A DNA stretch of 64,000 nt, from assembly GCF_000308455.1 (NCBI RefSeq), contig NZ_BAFP01000274.1, forward strand, positions 248,001 through 312,000, written 5' to 3'. The position numbers and the translations under genes are program-made. Within the stretch, counting starts at the first letter, position 1; each line of letters begins with the position of its first letter. This document shows positions 54,483-63,699 of this stretch, in pieces. The notes under the pieces were generated by a model. It saw only the letters and a program-made list of their open reading frames with translations. It searched no databases and was not told where the DNA came from. Source of the stretch: Nocardia abscessus NBRC 100374 (GTDB lineage Bacteria > Actinomycetota > Actinomycetes > Mycobacteriales > Mycobacteriaceae).

Positions 54483-55373
54483 CTAATCAGCCATGCTCGG
54501 CACCGGCACCGGCTGCTCCCGCCGCGCCCGCCTGGCCAGTAGATACGCCGCGATCGCCGCGGGAATGTTCATCAGGACCCCGTACACCGCGCCGGGGACG
54601 GCCATGGTGTCGTTGTGCAGCACCGAAGCGGCGACGGCGATCGCGAGCGCCGCGTTGTGCACGCCGATCTCCATGGCCGAGGCGATCGCCTGACCGGTTT
54701 CCACCCGCAACAGCCTGGGCAGGAAGTAGCCGATCGCCAGACTGAGCACGGCGAACGACAGGCAGATCGAGGCCAGCTTCCCGATGTGCTCGGTCAGCGT
54801 GTCCAGGTTCGAGCCCACCCCGGCCGCGATTACCAGCGCGAGCACCACGACGGAGAGGATCTTCACCGCGCCGCGCATCCGGCGCGACCACTCCGGGAAC
54901 CGCCGGTGCACCACCATGCCGATCGCGACCGGCACGAGCACGATGGCGAACACCTGGGCGAACTTCTCCGGCCGCAGCCCGACCGAACCCTCGTCCTCCA
55001 GGAACAAGGCATACGACAGCGCCACCACCACCGGCATGGTGAACACCGCGAGCACCGAATTGATCGCGGTGAGCGTGATGTTCAGCGCCACATTGCCTCC
55101 GGCGATGTGACTGAACAGGTTCGCCGACGCTCCACCCGGCGACGCCGCGAGCAACAGCATGCCCGCGGCCAGCGCGCCTTCGAGTCCGAACAGGTAGATC
55201 ATGCCCAGGCACAGCGCGGGAAGCACGATCATCTGGCACACCAGCGCGATCACCGCCGCTCTCGGATACCGCAGGACGCGCGCGAAATCCGCTGTGGTCA
55301 AGGTCAATCCGAGCCCGAACATCACCAGGGCCAAAGCCAGCGGCAGCAAAACCGCGAAAGCCGTTGCACCCAT
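54483..55373 (-). CDS. BASS-family (bile acid:sodium symporter-like) transporter
   Basis: 296 residues from ATG 55373, with GAGGAG upstream. About nine hydrophobic segments; the family motif ASPGGASANLFSHIAGGNVA (about 78-97) and NSVLAVFTMPVVVALSY are clear, and the later crossover helix contains AMEIGVHNAALAIAVA. It probably carries an organic anion with sodium. The substrate cannot be read from sequence. Confidence 0.9.
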   Translation of the reverse strand: MGATAFAVLLPLALALVMFGLGLTLTTADFARVLRYPRAAVIALVCQMIVLPALCLGMIYLFGLEGALAAGMLLLAASPGGASANLFSHIAGGNVALNITLTAINSVLAVFTMPVVVALSYALFLEDEGSVGLRPEKFAQVFAIVLVPVAIGMVVHRRFPEWSRRMRGAVKILSVVVLALVIAAGVGSNLDTLTEHIGKLASICLSFAVLSLAIGYFLPRLLRVETGQAIASAMEIGVHNAALAIAVAASVLHNDTMAVPGAVYGVLMNIPAAIAAYLLARRARREQPVPVPSMAD

Positions 55374-55459
55374 GGGGGGTCTCCTCTCCGCCGAGCGGCC
55401 GGACCGGCCGATTCCGGGGACCGACGTTATCGACTCGGGGCGGGGGTGGCCAGCCCTGG

Positions 55460-56512
55460 TCAGGCGGTGACGGTCACACCCCTGGCCGCCGACTCTCGTG
55501 CTTTCGTCAGCAGGCGCAGGGTGGTGATCGCGTCGCGCGGGTCGACGGGGACGGGTGCGCCGTCGAGTAGCGCGGCGGCCATCGCGGAGTAGAACGCGGG
55601 GTATGCGCCGGGCGCGGTCGGCACGGGGGCGAAGTCCGGTTCCGCGCCCAGCACGCCCCACCGGTCGGCATCGACTGTGCCCCAGGGTGAACGGCCGTCC
55701 GGGCGGCGACCGGACCGTAGCGCGTCCTCCTGCGGGTCGAGCCCGTAGGTGACGTACGCGGCCTCCGATCCGAGTACCCGGAAACGCGGTCCGAGATGCG
55801 GGGCGACCGCGCTCATCCACAGCTGGGAGCGCACTCCGCCGGTGTGGGTGAGCGCGACGAACGCGTCGTCGTCGGTCGTGATCCCCGCGCGCCGCCGGTC
55901 CAGCTCGCAATACACCGAAGCCACCGGTCCGAACAGGGCCACGGCTTGGTCCACCAGGTGGCTGCCGAGGTCGAGCAGGATGCCCGCGCCCTCCTCGTCC
56001 GTGCCGACCTCCCGCCAGCCGCCCTTCGGTACCGGACGCCAGCGCTCGAACCGCGACTCGAAACGCCGCACCCGGCCCAGCTTCCCGGTCTCGACGAGCT
56101 CGCGCACGGTCCGGAAGTCGCCGTCCCAGCGCCGGTTCTGGAAGACCGACAGCGCCAGGCCGGAACGCTCCGCGCGTGCGACGAGGTCCTCGGCGTCGTC
56201 CACCGTGACCGCGAACGGCTTGTCGACCACCACCGGCAGCCCGGCCTCGAGCGCCTGCCTGGCCAGCGGGGCGTGCGTGCTGTTCGGTGTCGCGATCACG
56301 GCAAGGTCGATGTCGCCCGGTGTGGCGAACAATTCCTCGGCATGCGACACCACCCGCACACCGGGGTGCTCGGCGCGTGCGCGTTCGGCACGCTCGGCCG
56401 AGGAGGTGACCACTGCCGCCACCCGCATCCGCGGCTGCGCGGCGATCAGCGGAGCGTGGAAGACCGACCCGGCCAAGCCGTAGCCGAGGACGGCGACCTC
56501 GAGAATGCTCAT
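55460..56512 (-). CDS. Gfo/Idh/MocA-family oxidoreductase
   Basis: 350 residues. Rossmann start VAVLGYGLAGSVFHAPLIAA, the family DKPFAVTVDDAE motif with its lysine (about 97), and a C-terminal GAGILLDLGSHLVDQAVALF containing the catalytic-type Asp and His. It oxidises or reduces a sugar or cyclitol with NAD(P). The duplicated GCGCAGTTGTCG element sits just upstream of its start. Confidence 0.92.
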   Translation of the reverse strand: MSILEVAVLGYGLAGSVFHAPLIAAQPRMRVAAVVTSSAERAERARAEHPGVRVVSHAEELFATPGDIDLAVIATPNSTHAPLARQALEAGLPVVVDKPFAVTVDDAEDLVARAERSGLALSVFQNRRWDGDFRTVRELVETGKLGRVRRFESRFERWRPVPKGGWREVGTDEEGAGILLDLGSHLVDQAVALFGPVASVYCELDRRRAGITTDDDAFVALTHTGGVRSQLWMSAVAPHLGPRFRVLGSEAAYVTYGLDPQEDALRSGRRPDGRSPWGTVDADRWGVLGAEPDFAPVPTAPGAYPAFYSAMAAALLDGAPVPVDPRDAITTLRLLTKARESAARGVTVTA

Positions 56513-56999
56513 GGCCCGACGCTACCGCGCCGACAACTGCGCTCCGGGGGTCGACAACTGCGCCCGGGGGTCACTGGTCCTCGCTGGTCGACCCGTAGGC
56601 GCGGCCCGAGCTTTGTGAGCGCGCGCGTCCGAAGGGCAGGTCATCGACACCACGACCAGGTCGCCACGCCGACCAGCGGGTAGTGCGGCGGGCGAATGGC
56701 TGCGCGCTGCCGCCTGGCGAGCGGGGTCACCCGGATGGCTGCCGACTGCCGACTGCCGCCGCGAAGACGCGTCTATCCGCCGGTCCTTCGTTCTGCCTGC
56801 TCGGTGGGGAGTGTCCGCGAATACTCGCCCGGTACCCATCCGCGCGTCGGCCCTTCCCGCCGCCCGCCGAGGGAAGTCGACACCGCATGTCGGAGACCAC
56901 CGGCGTGGGCACCTTCACCGAACTGGACAAGCCCGCCCCGGTGAACTGGTGACACCCACCGCGGAATACCGGCGGCTGCGGTTAGCGATGACCATCCGC
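56513..56999. other. Intergenic region with short direct repeats
   Basis: About 490 bp between the end of the response regulator gene (57000) and the MocA-type gene start. On the plus strand CGACAACTGCGC occurs at 56531-56542 and 56552-56563 (21-bp period), just upstream of the MocA gene start, so it may be an operator or a small duplication. GCCGACT is also repeated at about 56745. One possible 22-codon gene lies at 56887; nothing else convincing is seen. Confidence 0.5.
56887..56952 (+). CDS. Possible very small gene (21 residues)
   Basis: ATG TCG GAG ACC to TGA encodes a 21-residue peptide that begins MSETTGVG and ends with DKPAPVNW, with GC-rich third positions. GAGGGAAG lies 11 bases upstream, slightly far for a ribosome site. 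I do not recognise it. It may be a real small peptide, a leader, or chance. Confidence 0.25.
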   Translation: MSETTGVGTFTELDKPAPVNW

Positions 57000-57671
57000 T
57001 CAGCGCCGCGGTGCGGCGGAGTACTCCTGTTCGGGCCGTCCCGTGCTGCCGTAGCGCAGGCTCATGCGCACGGTGCCAGAGGCCACGAGTGCGGCCAGGT
57101 AGCGCTGCGCGGTGGCGCGCGAGACGCCGATGGCGCCGGCCACCTCACCTGCGGACAGTGGAGCGCCCGCGTCGATAATCGCTTGCAGGACAGCCTCTTT
57201 GGTCGGCGAGGACACCGTTGCCGACGGGCTCGCGGTGGTGGCGGGACGCAACGCGTGCAGCGCGGCGGACACCCGGGCGTTATCGACCTGCGGCGCTGCG
57301 AGAATGCGCCGGTACCGGGCGTAGGCGGCCAGCCGGGCGGCCAGTTCGGTGTGCGGAAACGGTTTGACGAGGTAGGCCACCGCGCCGGCCGCGACGGCGG
57401 CTCGCACGGCGTCGCTTTCCGTCGACGCGGTGAGCATCATCGCGTCGCAGTGGATCTCCCGCACGAAATCTATGCCGGATCCGTCCGGCAGATAGACGTC
57501 CACCAGTGCCAGGTCGATCTGCTCCGCCCCGACGAGTTCCCGCGCGGCGGCGAGGGTGTTGGCGGTGCCCGCCACCGTGAAACCCGGGATGGACGCCGCG
57601 ATTCCGGCGTGCAGGTTCGCCACCCGGAAGTCGTCGTCGACCACCAGCACGGTCAGGGTCGGCGCGGCCAT
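57000..57671 (-). CDS. CitB/DctR-type response regulator
   Basis: 223 residues. Receiver domain with acidic pocket (LVVDDDFRVANLHAGI), phosphorylated Asp in LALVDVYLPDG (about 58) and the KPF lysine (YLVKPFPHTEL). The C-terminal DNA-binding part reads LSAGEVAGAIGVSRATAQRY, as in the CitB/DctR/DcuR class. It overlaps the kinase gene by 19 bp. Confidence 0.93.
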   Translation of the reverse strand: MAAPTLTVLVVDDDFRVANLHAGIAASIPGFTVAGTANTLAAARELVGAEQIDLALVDVYLPDGSGIDFVREIHCDAMMLTASTESDAVRAAVAAGAVAYLVKPFPHTELAARLAAYARYRRILAAPQVDNARVSAALHALRPATTASPSATVSSPTKEAVLQAIIDAGAPLSAGEVAGAIGVSRATAQRYLAALVASGTVRMSLRYGSTGRPEQEYSAAPRR

Positions 57672-59341
57672 GACACCTCGCTCTCCACGAGCACTCCGGG
57701 GATGCGGGCGATGAATTCCGCGCCGGTGAGTGGCGGCTCGCCCCCGCCGGGACTCGACAGGCGAACGTCGCCGCCGTGGGAGCGGGCGATCTGGCGGATC
57801 AGGGCGAGGCCGACCCCGCGCCCGCCGGGGACGCCGCGGTCGTCGCGGGTGGAGACGCCTTCGGTGAACAGCGTGTCCACCAGGGCGGGTGCGACCCCGT
57901 CGCCGCTGTCGACCACAGCGATGTGCAGGGTCGAATCCTCTTGCACCAATTCGACTTCCACTTGCCGCACCGTCCGGTCCCGAGTGCGGACGGCCTCTAT
58001 GGCGTTGTCCAGCAGATTGCCGAGCACGGTGGTCACGTCCACCGGATCGGTGAGCCCGCCCTCGACCCAGGTGTTGGGCCCGAGTACGAGTTCGACGCCG
58101 TTCTCCCTGGCGTGCGCGGCCTTGGCGGCCAGGAATGCCTGCAGGTACGGGTCGTGGATGGCGTCGATGCCCGGTGTCGCCGGACCGAGCGGGCCCGCCC
58201 CGATCAGCTCGTCGACCGACCGCGCCGCCTCCTCCACCCGCCCGCGGTGCAACAGGCCGCTGATCAGGTGCATCTTGTTGGAGAACTCGTGGCGCTGCGC
58301 ACGCAGCACCGTGCTCATCGACTGCACCGCGTCCAGCTGGCGGGTCAGCGATTCCACGTCGGTGCGGTCGCGCACCGTGAGCACCGCGCCGAGATCGCGC
58401 CCGTCCCGGCTGACCCGGCGCGCCGACACGATGACGATGTTCGCGCCGACCGTCGCCGAGGTGGGTTGTTCGTCGAGGTCGCGGAATACTTCCAGCACCC
58501 GCGGCGTCAACCCGACCTCGTCCACCGGCCGCCCGATGTCCGGGGCGATGCCCAGCAGCCTGCGCGCCTCGTCGCTGACGAAGGTCGTGCGCCAGGACGC
58601 GTCGACGGCGAGCACCCCGCCGCCGATGCCGTGCAGCACCGCGGCCTGACTACGGACCAGTTCGGCCAGTTCGCCCGGTTCCAGTCCGAGCGTCAGCCCG
58701 CGCCACCGGCGGGCGAGCAGGGCCGATCCGGCGATGCCGACCAGCAGGGCCACCGCGACCAGCCCACCGGCGGTACGCAGATCGCCGAGCAGTTGATCGT
58801 GCACCGCGTCGGTGGCGATGCCCACGCTGACCGCGCCGACCACCCGGTCGGACTCGGGAGCCAGAACCGGAACCTTCGCGCGCACCGAGTCCCCGAGGGT
58901 GCCGCGCTCCTCGGTGATCGACTCGCGGCCCGCGAGCGCCTCGGACGGGTCGGTGCTGACGTGCTCGGCGAGCCGGCCCGCGTCCGGATGCGCCAGGCGG
59001 ACGCCCGCGTCATCGGTGATCACCACGAACAGCGCACCGTTGCGCCGCGTCGCGTCCACCGCGAGCCGCTCCAGCGGACCGGCGGCGAGTTCCCGGCGCA
59101 CGCCGGGATCGTCGGCGATCACGCCGGGCGCGTATCCGGCCACCTCGGCGCGCACCACAGGGTCGGCGGCGACGGTGCGCGCTACGGCCAGCGCGCGCTG
59201 GCCGTAGGCGTCGCGCAGCCGCTGATCACTGAGGTAGCCGAAGACCGCGAACGCGGCACCGAGCGTCAGCGCGACGACCAGGATCTGCGACAGCAGAACC
59301 TGGGTCCGCAACCGCACGGCCCGCGCGCCCTCAGTGGCCAT
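57653..59341 (-). CDS. CitA/DcuS-type sensor histidine kinase
   Basis: 562 residues from ATG 59341. Two membrane helices (about 18-38 and 178-200) flank a periplasmic PASTA-like/CitA-type sensor (VIADDPGVRRELAAG; VFVVITDDAGVRLAHP-like pattern, EALAGRESITEERGTLG). A cytoplasmic PAS domain (AVLHGIGGGVLAVDASWRTT), phosphorylated His in RAQRHEFSNKMHLISGLLHRG and an ATPase domain (LGNLLDNAIEAV, GRGVGLALIRQIARSHGG) follow. It senses an extracellular small molecule, commonly a carboxylate in this class. Confidence 0.93.
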   Translation of the reverse strand: MATEGARAVRLRTQVLLSQILVVALTLGAAFAVFGYLSDQRLRDAYGQRALAVARTVAADPVVRAEVAGYAPGVIADDPGVRRELAAGPLERLAVDATRRNGALFVVITDDAGVRLAHPDAGRLAEHVSTDPSEALAGRESITEERGTLGDSVRAKVPVLAPESDRVVGAVSVGIATDAVHDQLLGDLRTAGGLVAVALLVGIAGSALLARRWRGLTLGLEPGELAELVRSQAAVLHGIGGGVLAVDASWRTTFVSDEARRLLGIAPDIGRPVDEVGLTPRVLEVFRDLDEQPTSATVGANIVIVSARRVSRDGRDLGAVLTVRDRTDVESLTRQLDAVQSMSTVLRAQRHEFSNKMHLISGLLHRGRVEEAARSVDELIGAGPLGPATPGIDAIHDPYLQAFLAAKAAHARENGVELVLGPNTWVEGGLTDPVDVTTVLGNLLDNAIEAVRTRDRTVRQVEVELVQEDSTLHIAVVDSGDGVAPALVDTLFTEGVSTRDDRGVPGGRGVGLALIRQIARSHGGDVRLSSPGGGEPPLTGAEFIARIPGVLVESEVSWPRRP

Positions 59342-59423
59342 GGGCGCAGCATAGGCGCAGACCACCGCCTACGGGAGCGTGAGCAGAATGCGCAAAACCT
59401 GCGAATCCCGCGTTTGTGGCGGT

Positions 59424-59435
59424 TGTGCGCACAAG
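59424..59435. promoter_or_regulatory. Palindrome in divergent kinase/transporter promoter
   Basis: TTGTGCGCACAA is a perfect 12-bp palindrome between the kinase start (59341) and the transporter start (59498). A partly similar GTTTGTGG lies just to its left at about 59413. It may be the response regulator's binding site, linking sensor and transporter. Confidence 0.45.
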
Positions 59436-59497
59436 CTCCGGCGTGTGACCGGGGCCACGTACGTTCGCCCTACCCGATCTCGCAGGAGTAGGAAGCA

Positions 59498-60304
59498 ATG
59501 ACGCAATCACTCATCGAGCTGCGGAGCGCGACCAAGCGCTTCCCCGGCACCGGCGGTGGCATCCACACCGCCGTGCGCAATTTGAACCTCGCGGTGCGTC
59601 CCGGCGAATTCGTCGCCGTCGTCGGCCCGACCGGATGCGGCAAGTCCACCACGTTGTCGCTGGTGTCCGGCCTGGAGCCGGCCTCGGCAGGCCGGACGCT
59701 GGTGCGCGGCAAGGACGTCGAGGGCATCCCGGACGGCATCGGCTACATGTTCCAGCAGGACGCGGTGCTGCCGTGGAAGAGCGTGCTGGACAACGTCGCG
59801 CTCGGCCCGCGGCTGCGCGGCGCGTCGCGGTCCGAGGCGCGCGCGAAGGCGTCGGGGTGGGTGCGCACGGTCGGTCTGGCCGGGTTCGAGAGCTACTACC
59901 CGCACCAGCTGTCCGGCGGCATGCGCAAGCGCGTGGCGCTGGCCCAGACGCTGGTCAACGAGCCGGAGATCCTGCTCATGGACGAGCCGTTCAGCGCGCT
60001 GGACGTGCAGACCCGTCAGCTCATGCAGGACGAGCTGCTGCGGGTCTGGGCGGGCACCAACGCGGCGGTCATCTTCGTCACGCACGATCTGGAGGAGGCG
60101 ATCGTTCTCGCCGACCGGGTGGTCGTCATGACGGCGAGCCCGGCCACCGTCTGCGGGGACTTCACCGTCGGCTTGGCGCGGCCGCGCAGCGTCGAGGATG
60201 TCCGGCTGACGACCGAGTTCCGCGACATCTACAAGGAAATCTGGGAAACGTTGCGCGACCAGGTCGAGGCGGCCCGCGCGAAAGGAGCCTCCCGTGTCGC
60301 ATGA
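59498..60304 (+). CDS. NitT/TauT-type ABC importer ATPase
   Basis: 268 residues. Walker A GPTGCGKSTT (about 49-58), Q-loop MFQQDAVLPWKSV, signature LSGGMRKRVALAQTL, Walker B ILLMDEPFSALD and THDLEEA are intact. The AVLPWKSV Q-loop is typical of the SsuB/TauB/NrtD class for sulfonates, nitrate or related ligands. It overlaps the permease gene by 11 bp and is divergent from the two-component system. Confidence 0.93.
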   Translation: MTQSLIELRSATKRFPGTGGGIHTAVRNLNLAVRPGEFVAVVGPTGCGKSTTLSLVSGLEPASAGRTLVRGKDVEGIPDGIGYMFQQDAVLPWKSVLDNVALGPRLRGASRSEARAKASGWVRTVGLAGFESYYPHQLSGGMRKRVALAQTLVNEPEILLMDEPFSALDVQTRQLMQDELLRVWAGTNAAVIFVTHDLEEAIVLADRVVVMTASPATVCGDFTVGLARPRSVEDVRLTTEFRDIYKEIWETLRDQVEAARAKGASRVA

Positions 60305-61181
60305 CGTGCTGGTGCCCGACGCCGTGACCACGCCCGTGGTGGAGAACGAGACCGAAGAGCAGATCCTGGCCAGGGTGCGCACCGCCGCGCGGCGCGCACG
60401 GGTGCGCACCTGGGGCCTGCGCGCCGCGCTGGTGGCGCTGTGGCTGGGCGCTTGGGAGCTCACCGCCACGGTGTGGATCGACCCCTTCTTCTACTCCAAG
60501 CCGTCGCTGATCTGGGCGCGGTTGGTCGAATGGTTCACCGAGGGAACCCAGTTCGGTTCGATCTGGCTGCAGATCTACACCACCGTGCAGGAGGCCGTGC
60601 TCGGCTTCGTGATCGGCACGGTGGCCGGCGTCGTGCTGGGCGTGTTGCTCGGCCGCAGCCGGTACTGGGCCGAAGTGCTCGCGCCGTTCATCAAGGCGCT
60701 CAACGCCGTTCCGCGCATCGTGCTGGCCTCGCTGTTCATCATCTGGTTCGGTCTCGGTCTGAGCTCGAAGGTCGCCACGGTGGTGGTGCTGGTGTTCTTC
60801 GCGGTGTTCTTCAACGCGTTCACCGGTGCGCGCGAGGTCGACGGCAATGTGATGAACAACGCCCGCATTCTCGGCGCGAGCCGCAGGCAAGTGCTGGTGT
60901 CGATCGTTCTGCCCAGCGCGACCACCTGGATCCTGTCCAGCCTGCACACCGCCTTCGGCTTCGCGCTGATCGGCGCCGTCGTGGGCGAATACGCGGGCGC
61001 CAGTAAGGGTTTGGGTCTTTTGATCAGCAACGCGCAGGGCACCTTCGACTCGGCGGGTATCTACGCGGGCATGATCATCATCACCGTGATCGCGCTGATC
61101 GCCGAGTGGGGGATCGGCATGGCGGAGAACCGGTTGCTGAAATGGCGTCCGTCGCAGGCGACCTCGAACCACGGGATCTGA
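60294..61181 (+). CDS. NitT/TauT-type ABC importer permease
   Basis: 295 residues with six predicted membrane helices. The EAA loop is NVMNNARILGASRRQVLVSI (about 184-203), and VGEYAGASKGLGLLISNAQG is the conserved region after the last helices in SsuC/TauC-type permeases. The GTG start at 60294 lies inside the ATPase gene's end. It forms the channel for the lipoprotein encoded at 61184. Confidence 0.92.
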   Translation: MSHDVLVPDAVTTPVVENETEEQILARVRTAARRARVRTWGLRAALVALWLGAWELTATVWIDPFFYSKPSLIWARLVEWFTEGTQFGSIWLQIYTTVQEAVLGFVIGTVAGVVLGVLLGRSRYWAEVLAPFIKALNAVPRIVLASLFIIWFGLGLSSKVATVVVLVFFAVFFNAFTGAREVDGNVMNNARILGASRRQVLVSIVLPSATTWILSSLHTAFGFALIGAVVGEYAGASKGLGLLISNAQGTFDSAGIYAGMIIITVIALIAEWGIGMAENRLLKWRPSQATSNHGI

Positions 61182-61183
61182 TC

Positions 61184-62233
61184 ATGAGGTATCGCAAGCA
61201 CTTGGCCCTGGTGGCCGTCGCGATCACGGCACTGTTGCTGGCCACCGGATGCCGGGACTCCCGCGCCATCCCGATGGCCGACGGCCGCCCGCAGATCACC
61301 ATCATGGTGGGCGGGCTGGAGAAGGTCATCTATCTGCCCGCCGTGCTCACCCGGCAACTCGGCTTCTTCGAGAGCAACGACATCGACGTGCGGCTGCTCG
61401 GCGAGCAGTCCGGCGCCACCGCCGAAACCGCGTTGCTCACCGGCGACGTGCAGGGTGTGGTCGGGTTCTACGACCACACCATCGACCTGCAGGCCAAGGA
61501 CCAGTGCATCCGCTCGGTGGTGCAGATGTCCGATGTGCCGGGTGAGGTCGAGCTGGTGTCGAAGGCGGACACGGACATCACCTCGGTCGCCGACCTGCGC
61601 GGCAGGAAGCTGGGCGTGACCTCGCTCGGTTCCTCGACCGACTTCCTCACGCAGGCGCTCACCGGCCAGGAGGGCATGACCACCGCCGATTACACCCGGG
61701 TGAAAGTCGGTGCCGGACAAACGTTCATCGCGGGCATGAATCACAACGGCATCGACGCGGGCATGACCACCGATCCGACCGTGGCGCAGATGGTGAATTC
61801 CGGCGAGGCGCGGATTCTGGTGGACATGCGCACCGAGGCGGGCACCCGCGCAGCACTCGGCGGACTGTACCCGGCGACGTCGCTGTACATGAACTGCGCG
61901 ACGATCGACGCCCACCCGGACATCGTGCGCAAACTCGCCGCCGCGTTCGTGCAGACGCTGCGATGGATCCGGACGCACACGCCCGAGGAGATCGCCGAGA
62001 AGATGCCGCCGCAGTACGCGAGCGCGGGCAAGGACCTCTACGTCCAGTCGATCCGCGACTCCATCGGCATGTTCAACGGCGACGGGTTGATGAAACCCGA
62101 AGGCGCGCAGAACGTGCTGGACATTCTCGGCAAGTACTCGAAGAACGTGCGTCCCGTGCGCGATCGCATCGACCTGTCCGAGACCTACACCACGAAGTTC
62201 GTGGAGGAGGCACTGCGCGCGCCGCGACAGTAG
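61184..62233 (+). CDS. NitT/TauT-type ABC importer substrate-binding lipoprotein
   Basis: 349 residues. Signal peptide with lipobox LLATGC. The body follows the SsuA/NrtA/ThiY fold: ITIMVGGLEKVIYLPAVLTR, GFFESNDIDVRLLGEQSGAT, ETALLTGDVQGVVGFYDHTI, DLRGRKLGVTSLGSSTDFLT. The ligand is unknown; the adjacent CitA-type sensor suggests it may be sensed too. It begins two bases after the permease stop. A perfect hairpin ends the operon. Confidence 0.92.
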   Translation: MRYRKHLALVAVAITALLLATGCRDSRAIPMADGRPQITIMVGGLEKVIYLPAVLTRQLGFFESNDIDVRLLGEQSGATAETALLTGDVQGVVGFYDHTIDLQAKDQCIRSVVQMSDVPGEVELVSKADTDITSVADLRGRKLGVTSLGSSTDFLTQALTGQEGMTTADYTRVKVGAGQTFIAGMNHNGIDAGMTTDPTVAQMVNSGEARILVDMRTEAGTRAALGGLYPATSLYMNCATIDAHPDIVRKLAAAFVQTLRWIRTHTPEEIAEKMPPQYASAGKDLYVQSIRDSIGMFNGDGLMKPEGAQNVLDILGKYSKNVRPVRDRIDLSETYTTKFVEEALRAPRQ

Positions 62234-62255
62234 CGCGCGAGCAGTCGCCACATCC

Positions 62256-62290
62256 GAGCCGCCCGGGGCCCAGATGCTCCCGGGCGGCTC
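62256..62290 (+). terminator. Terminator hairpin after importer operon
   Basis: GAGCCGCCCGGG (62256-62267) and CCCGGGCGGCTC (62279-62290) make a perfect 12-bp stem with an 11-nt loop, 22 bp after the stop of the binding-protein gene. Confidence 0.75.
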
Positions 62291-62399
62291 ACGGCCGGTG
62301 TGCCGGCCGACCGGCATGGCTTCTCAGCTGTGGAGACACCGCACCATAGACCGACATGAGAGGTGCTCCCAATAGCTGTTGTACGCCAGGGCAACCGAG

Positions 62400-63617
62400 G
62401 TGCGCGTGCATCATCTGATCGGGTCGGTCGGGCTGGTGTGCTTCCTGCTGCTGGCCTGGTTGCCCAGCACCGACCGCCGCGCCGCCGCCGGACGGCTACC
62501 GCGAATCGCTGTCCTGCTGATCGTGCAAGTCGCGGTCGGTTTCCTCCTGCTGAAAACCGGGATCGGGGCCACCGTGATCCGCGCGGTCAGCGACACCTTC
62601 GCCCACATCCTCGGCTACGCCGCCCAGGGGACGGGTTTCGTCTTCGGCGACCTGCCCAGCGTCGGCAGCAGCGGACCCGCATTCCTTTTCGCGGTGCTGA
62701 TGCCGATCGTGCTCGTCTCCGCCTTGATCGGCATCTTGCAGCACCTGCGGGTGCTGCCGTGGATCATCAAGTGCCTCGGCCTGCTGCTGGCGTGGGTGAG
62801 CGGCTTCGGCAAGATCGAATCCTTCAACGCCGTCGCCTCCGCCATCCTCGGTCAATCCGAGGTGTTCATCTCGCTGCGCGCCATGCTCGACGACATCCCG
62901 CCGCAGCGGATGTACACCCTGGCGGCCTCGGCGATGTCGACGGTCTCCGCGGGCATCCTCGGCGCCTACATGCTGCTCATCGACCCGAAGTACGTGATCG
63001 CGGCCATCATGCTGAACATGCTGGGCGCCTTCGTGGTGTGCTCGTTGATCAACCCCTATACGGTCACTGCCGCCGACGATGCCCGACTGCTCGGCGAGGA
63101 GATCGCCGACAGCCGCAAACCGCAATCGTTCTTCGAGATGCTCACCGAGTACATCCTGGTGGGTTTCAAGGTCGCCTTCACCGTGGCGGCCATGCTGATC
63201 GGATTCATCGCCCTGCTGGCCATGGTCAACGGAGTCTTCGCCGCCGTGTTCCACGGCACCACGTTCCAGGACGTGATGGGGCACGTTTTCGCGCCCCTCG
63301 CCTGGCTGACCGGTATCCCCTGGGACGAGGCGGCGGCCGCGGGCCGATTCATGGGCACCAAGCTGGTCTCCAACGAGGTGGTCGCCATGCAGGAACTGAA
63401 CAGCGACAATGCCGGACTGTCCGAGCGCACCGTCGCGATCGTGTCCACCTACCTGGTGTCGTTCGCGAACTTCTCCACCATCGCCATCGTCACCGGCGCC
63501 GTACGCAGCCTCAGCGAAAAACAGGGCACCGTCATCGCCCGCAACGGCCTCCGCCTGCTCTACGGCGCCACCTTGGTCAGCTTCTTGTCCGCCACCATCG
63601 TCGGCCTGCTGACGTAG
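62400..63617 (+). CDS. NupC-type concentrative nucleoside transporter
   Basis: 405 residues from GTG 62400 (GTG 62406 and TTG 62379 are alternatives; CAGGG lies upstream). Multiple membrane helices and the CNT signatures are present: VFGDLPSVGSSGPAFLFAVL, GKIESFNAVASAILGQSEVF (about 140-160), AASAMSTVSAGILGAYMLLI, KLVSNEVVAMQEL and YLVSFANFSTIAIVTG. It takes up nucleosides with a proton or sodium. It is separated from the importer operon by a terminator, so is probably transcribed on its own. Confidence 0.92.
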   Translation: MRVHHLIGSVGLVCFLLLAWLPSTDRRAAAGRLPRIAVLLIVQVAVGFLLLKTGIGATVIRAVSDTFAHILGYAAQGTGFVFGDLPSVGSSGPAFLFAVLMPIVLVSALIGILQHLRVLPWIIKCLGLLLAWVSGFGKIESFNAVASAILGQSEVFISLRAMLDDIPPQRMYTLAASAMSTVSAGILGAYMLLIDPKYVIAAIMLNMLGAFVVCSLINPYTVTAADDARLLGEEIADSRKPQSFFEMLTEYILVGFKVAFTVAAMLIGFIALLAMVNGVFAAVFHGTTFQDVMGHVFAPLAWLTGIPWDEAAAAGRFMGTKLVSNEVVAMQELNSDNAGLSERTVAIVSTYLVSFANFSTIAIVTGAVRSLSEKQGTVIARNGLRLLYGATLVSFLSATIVGLLT

Positions 63618-63699
63618 TGTCGACGGCGGTCGAGTGCGGGATGTTCTCCTCGCCGGTGGCGTGCCGGACCGGCTGACGAACTCCGCGACCCGGCGCCGG

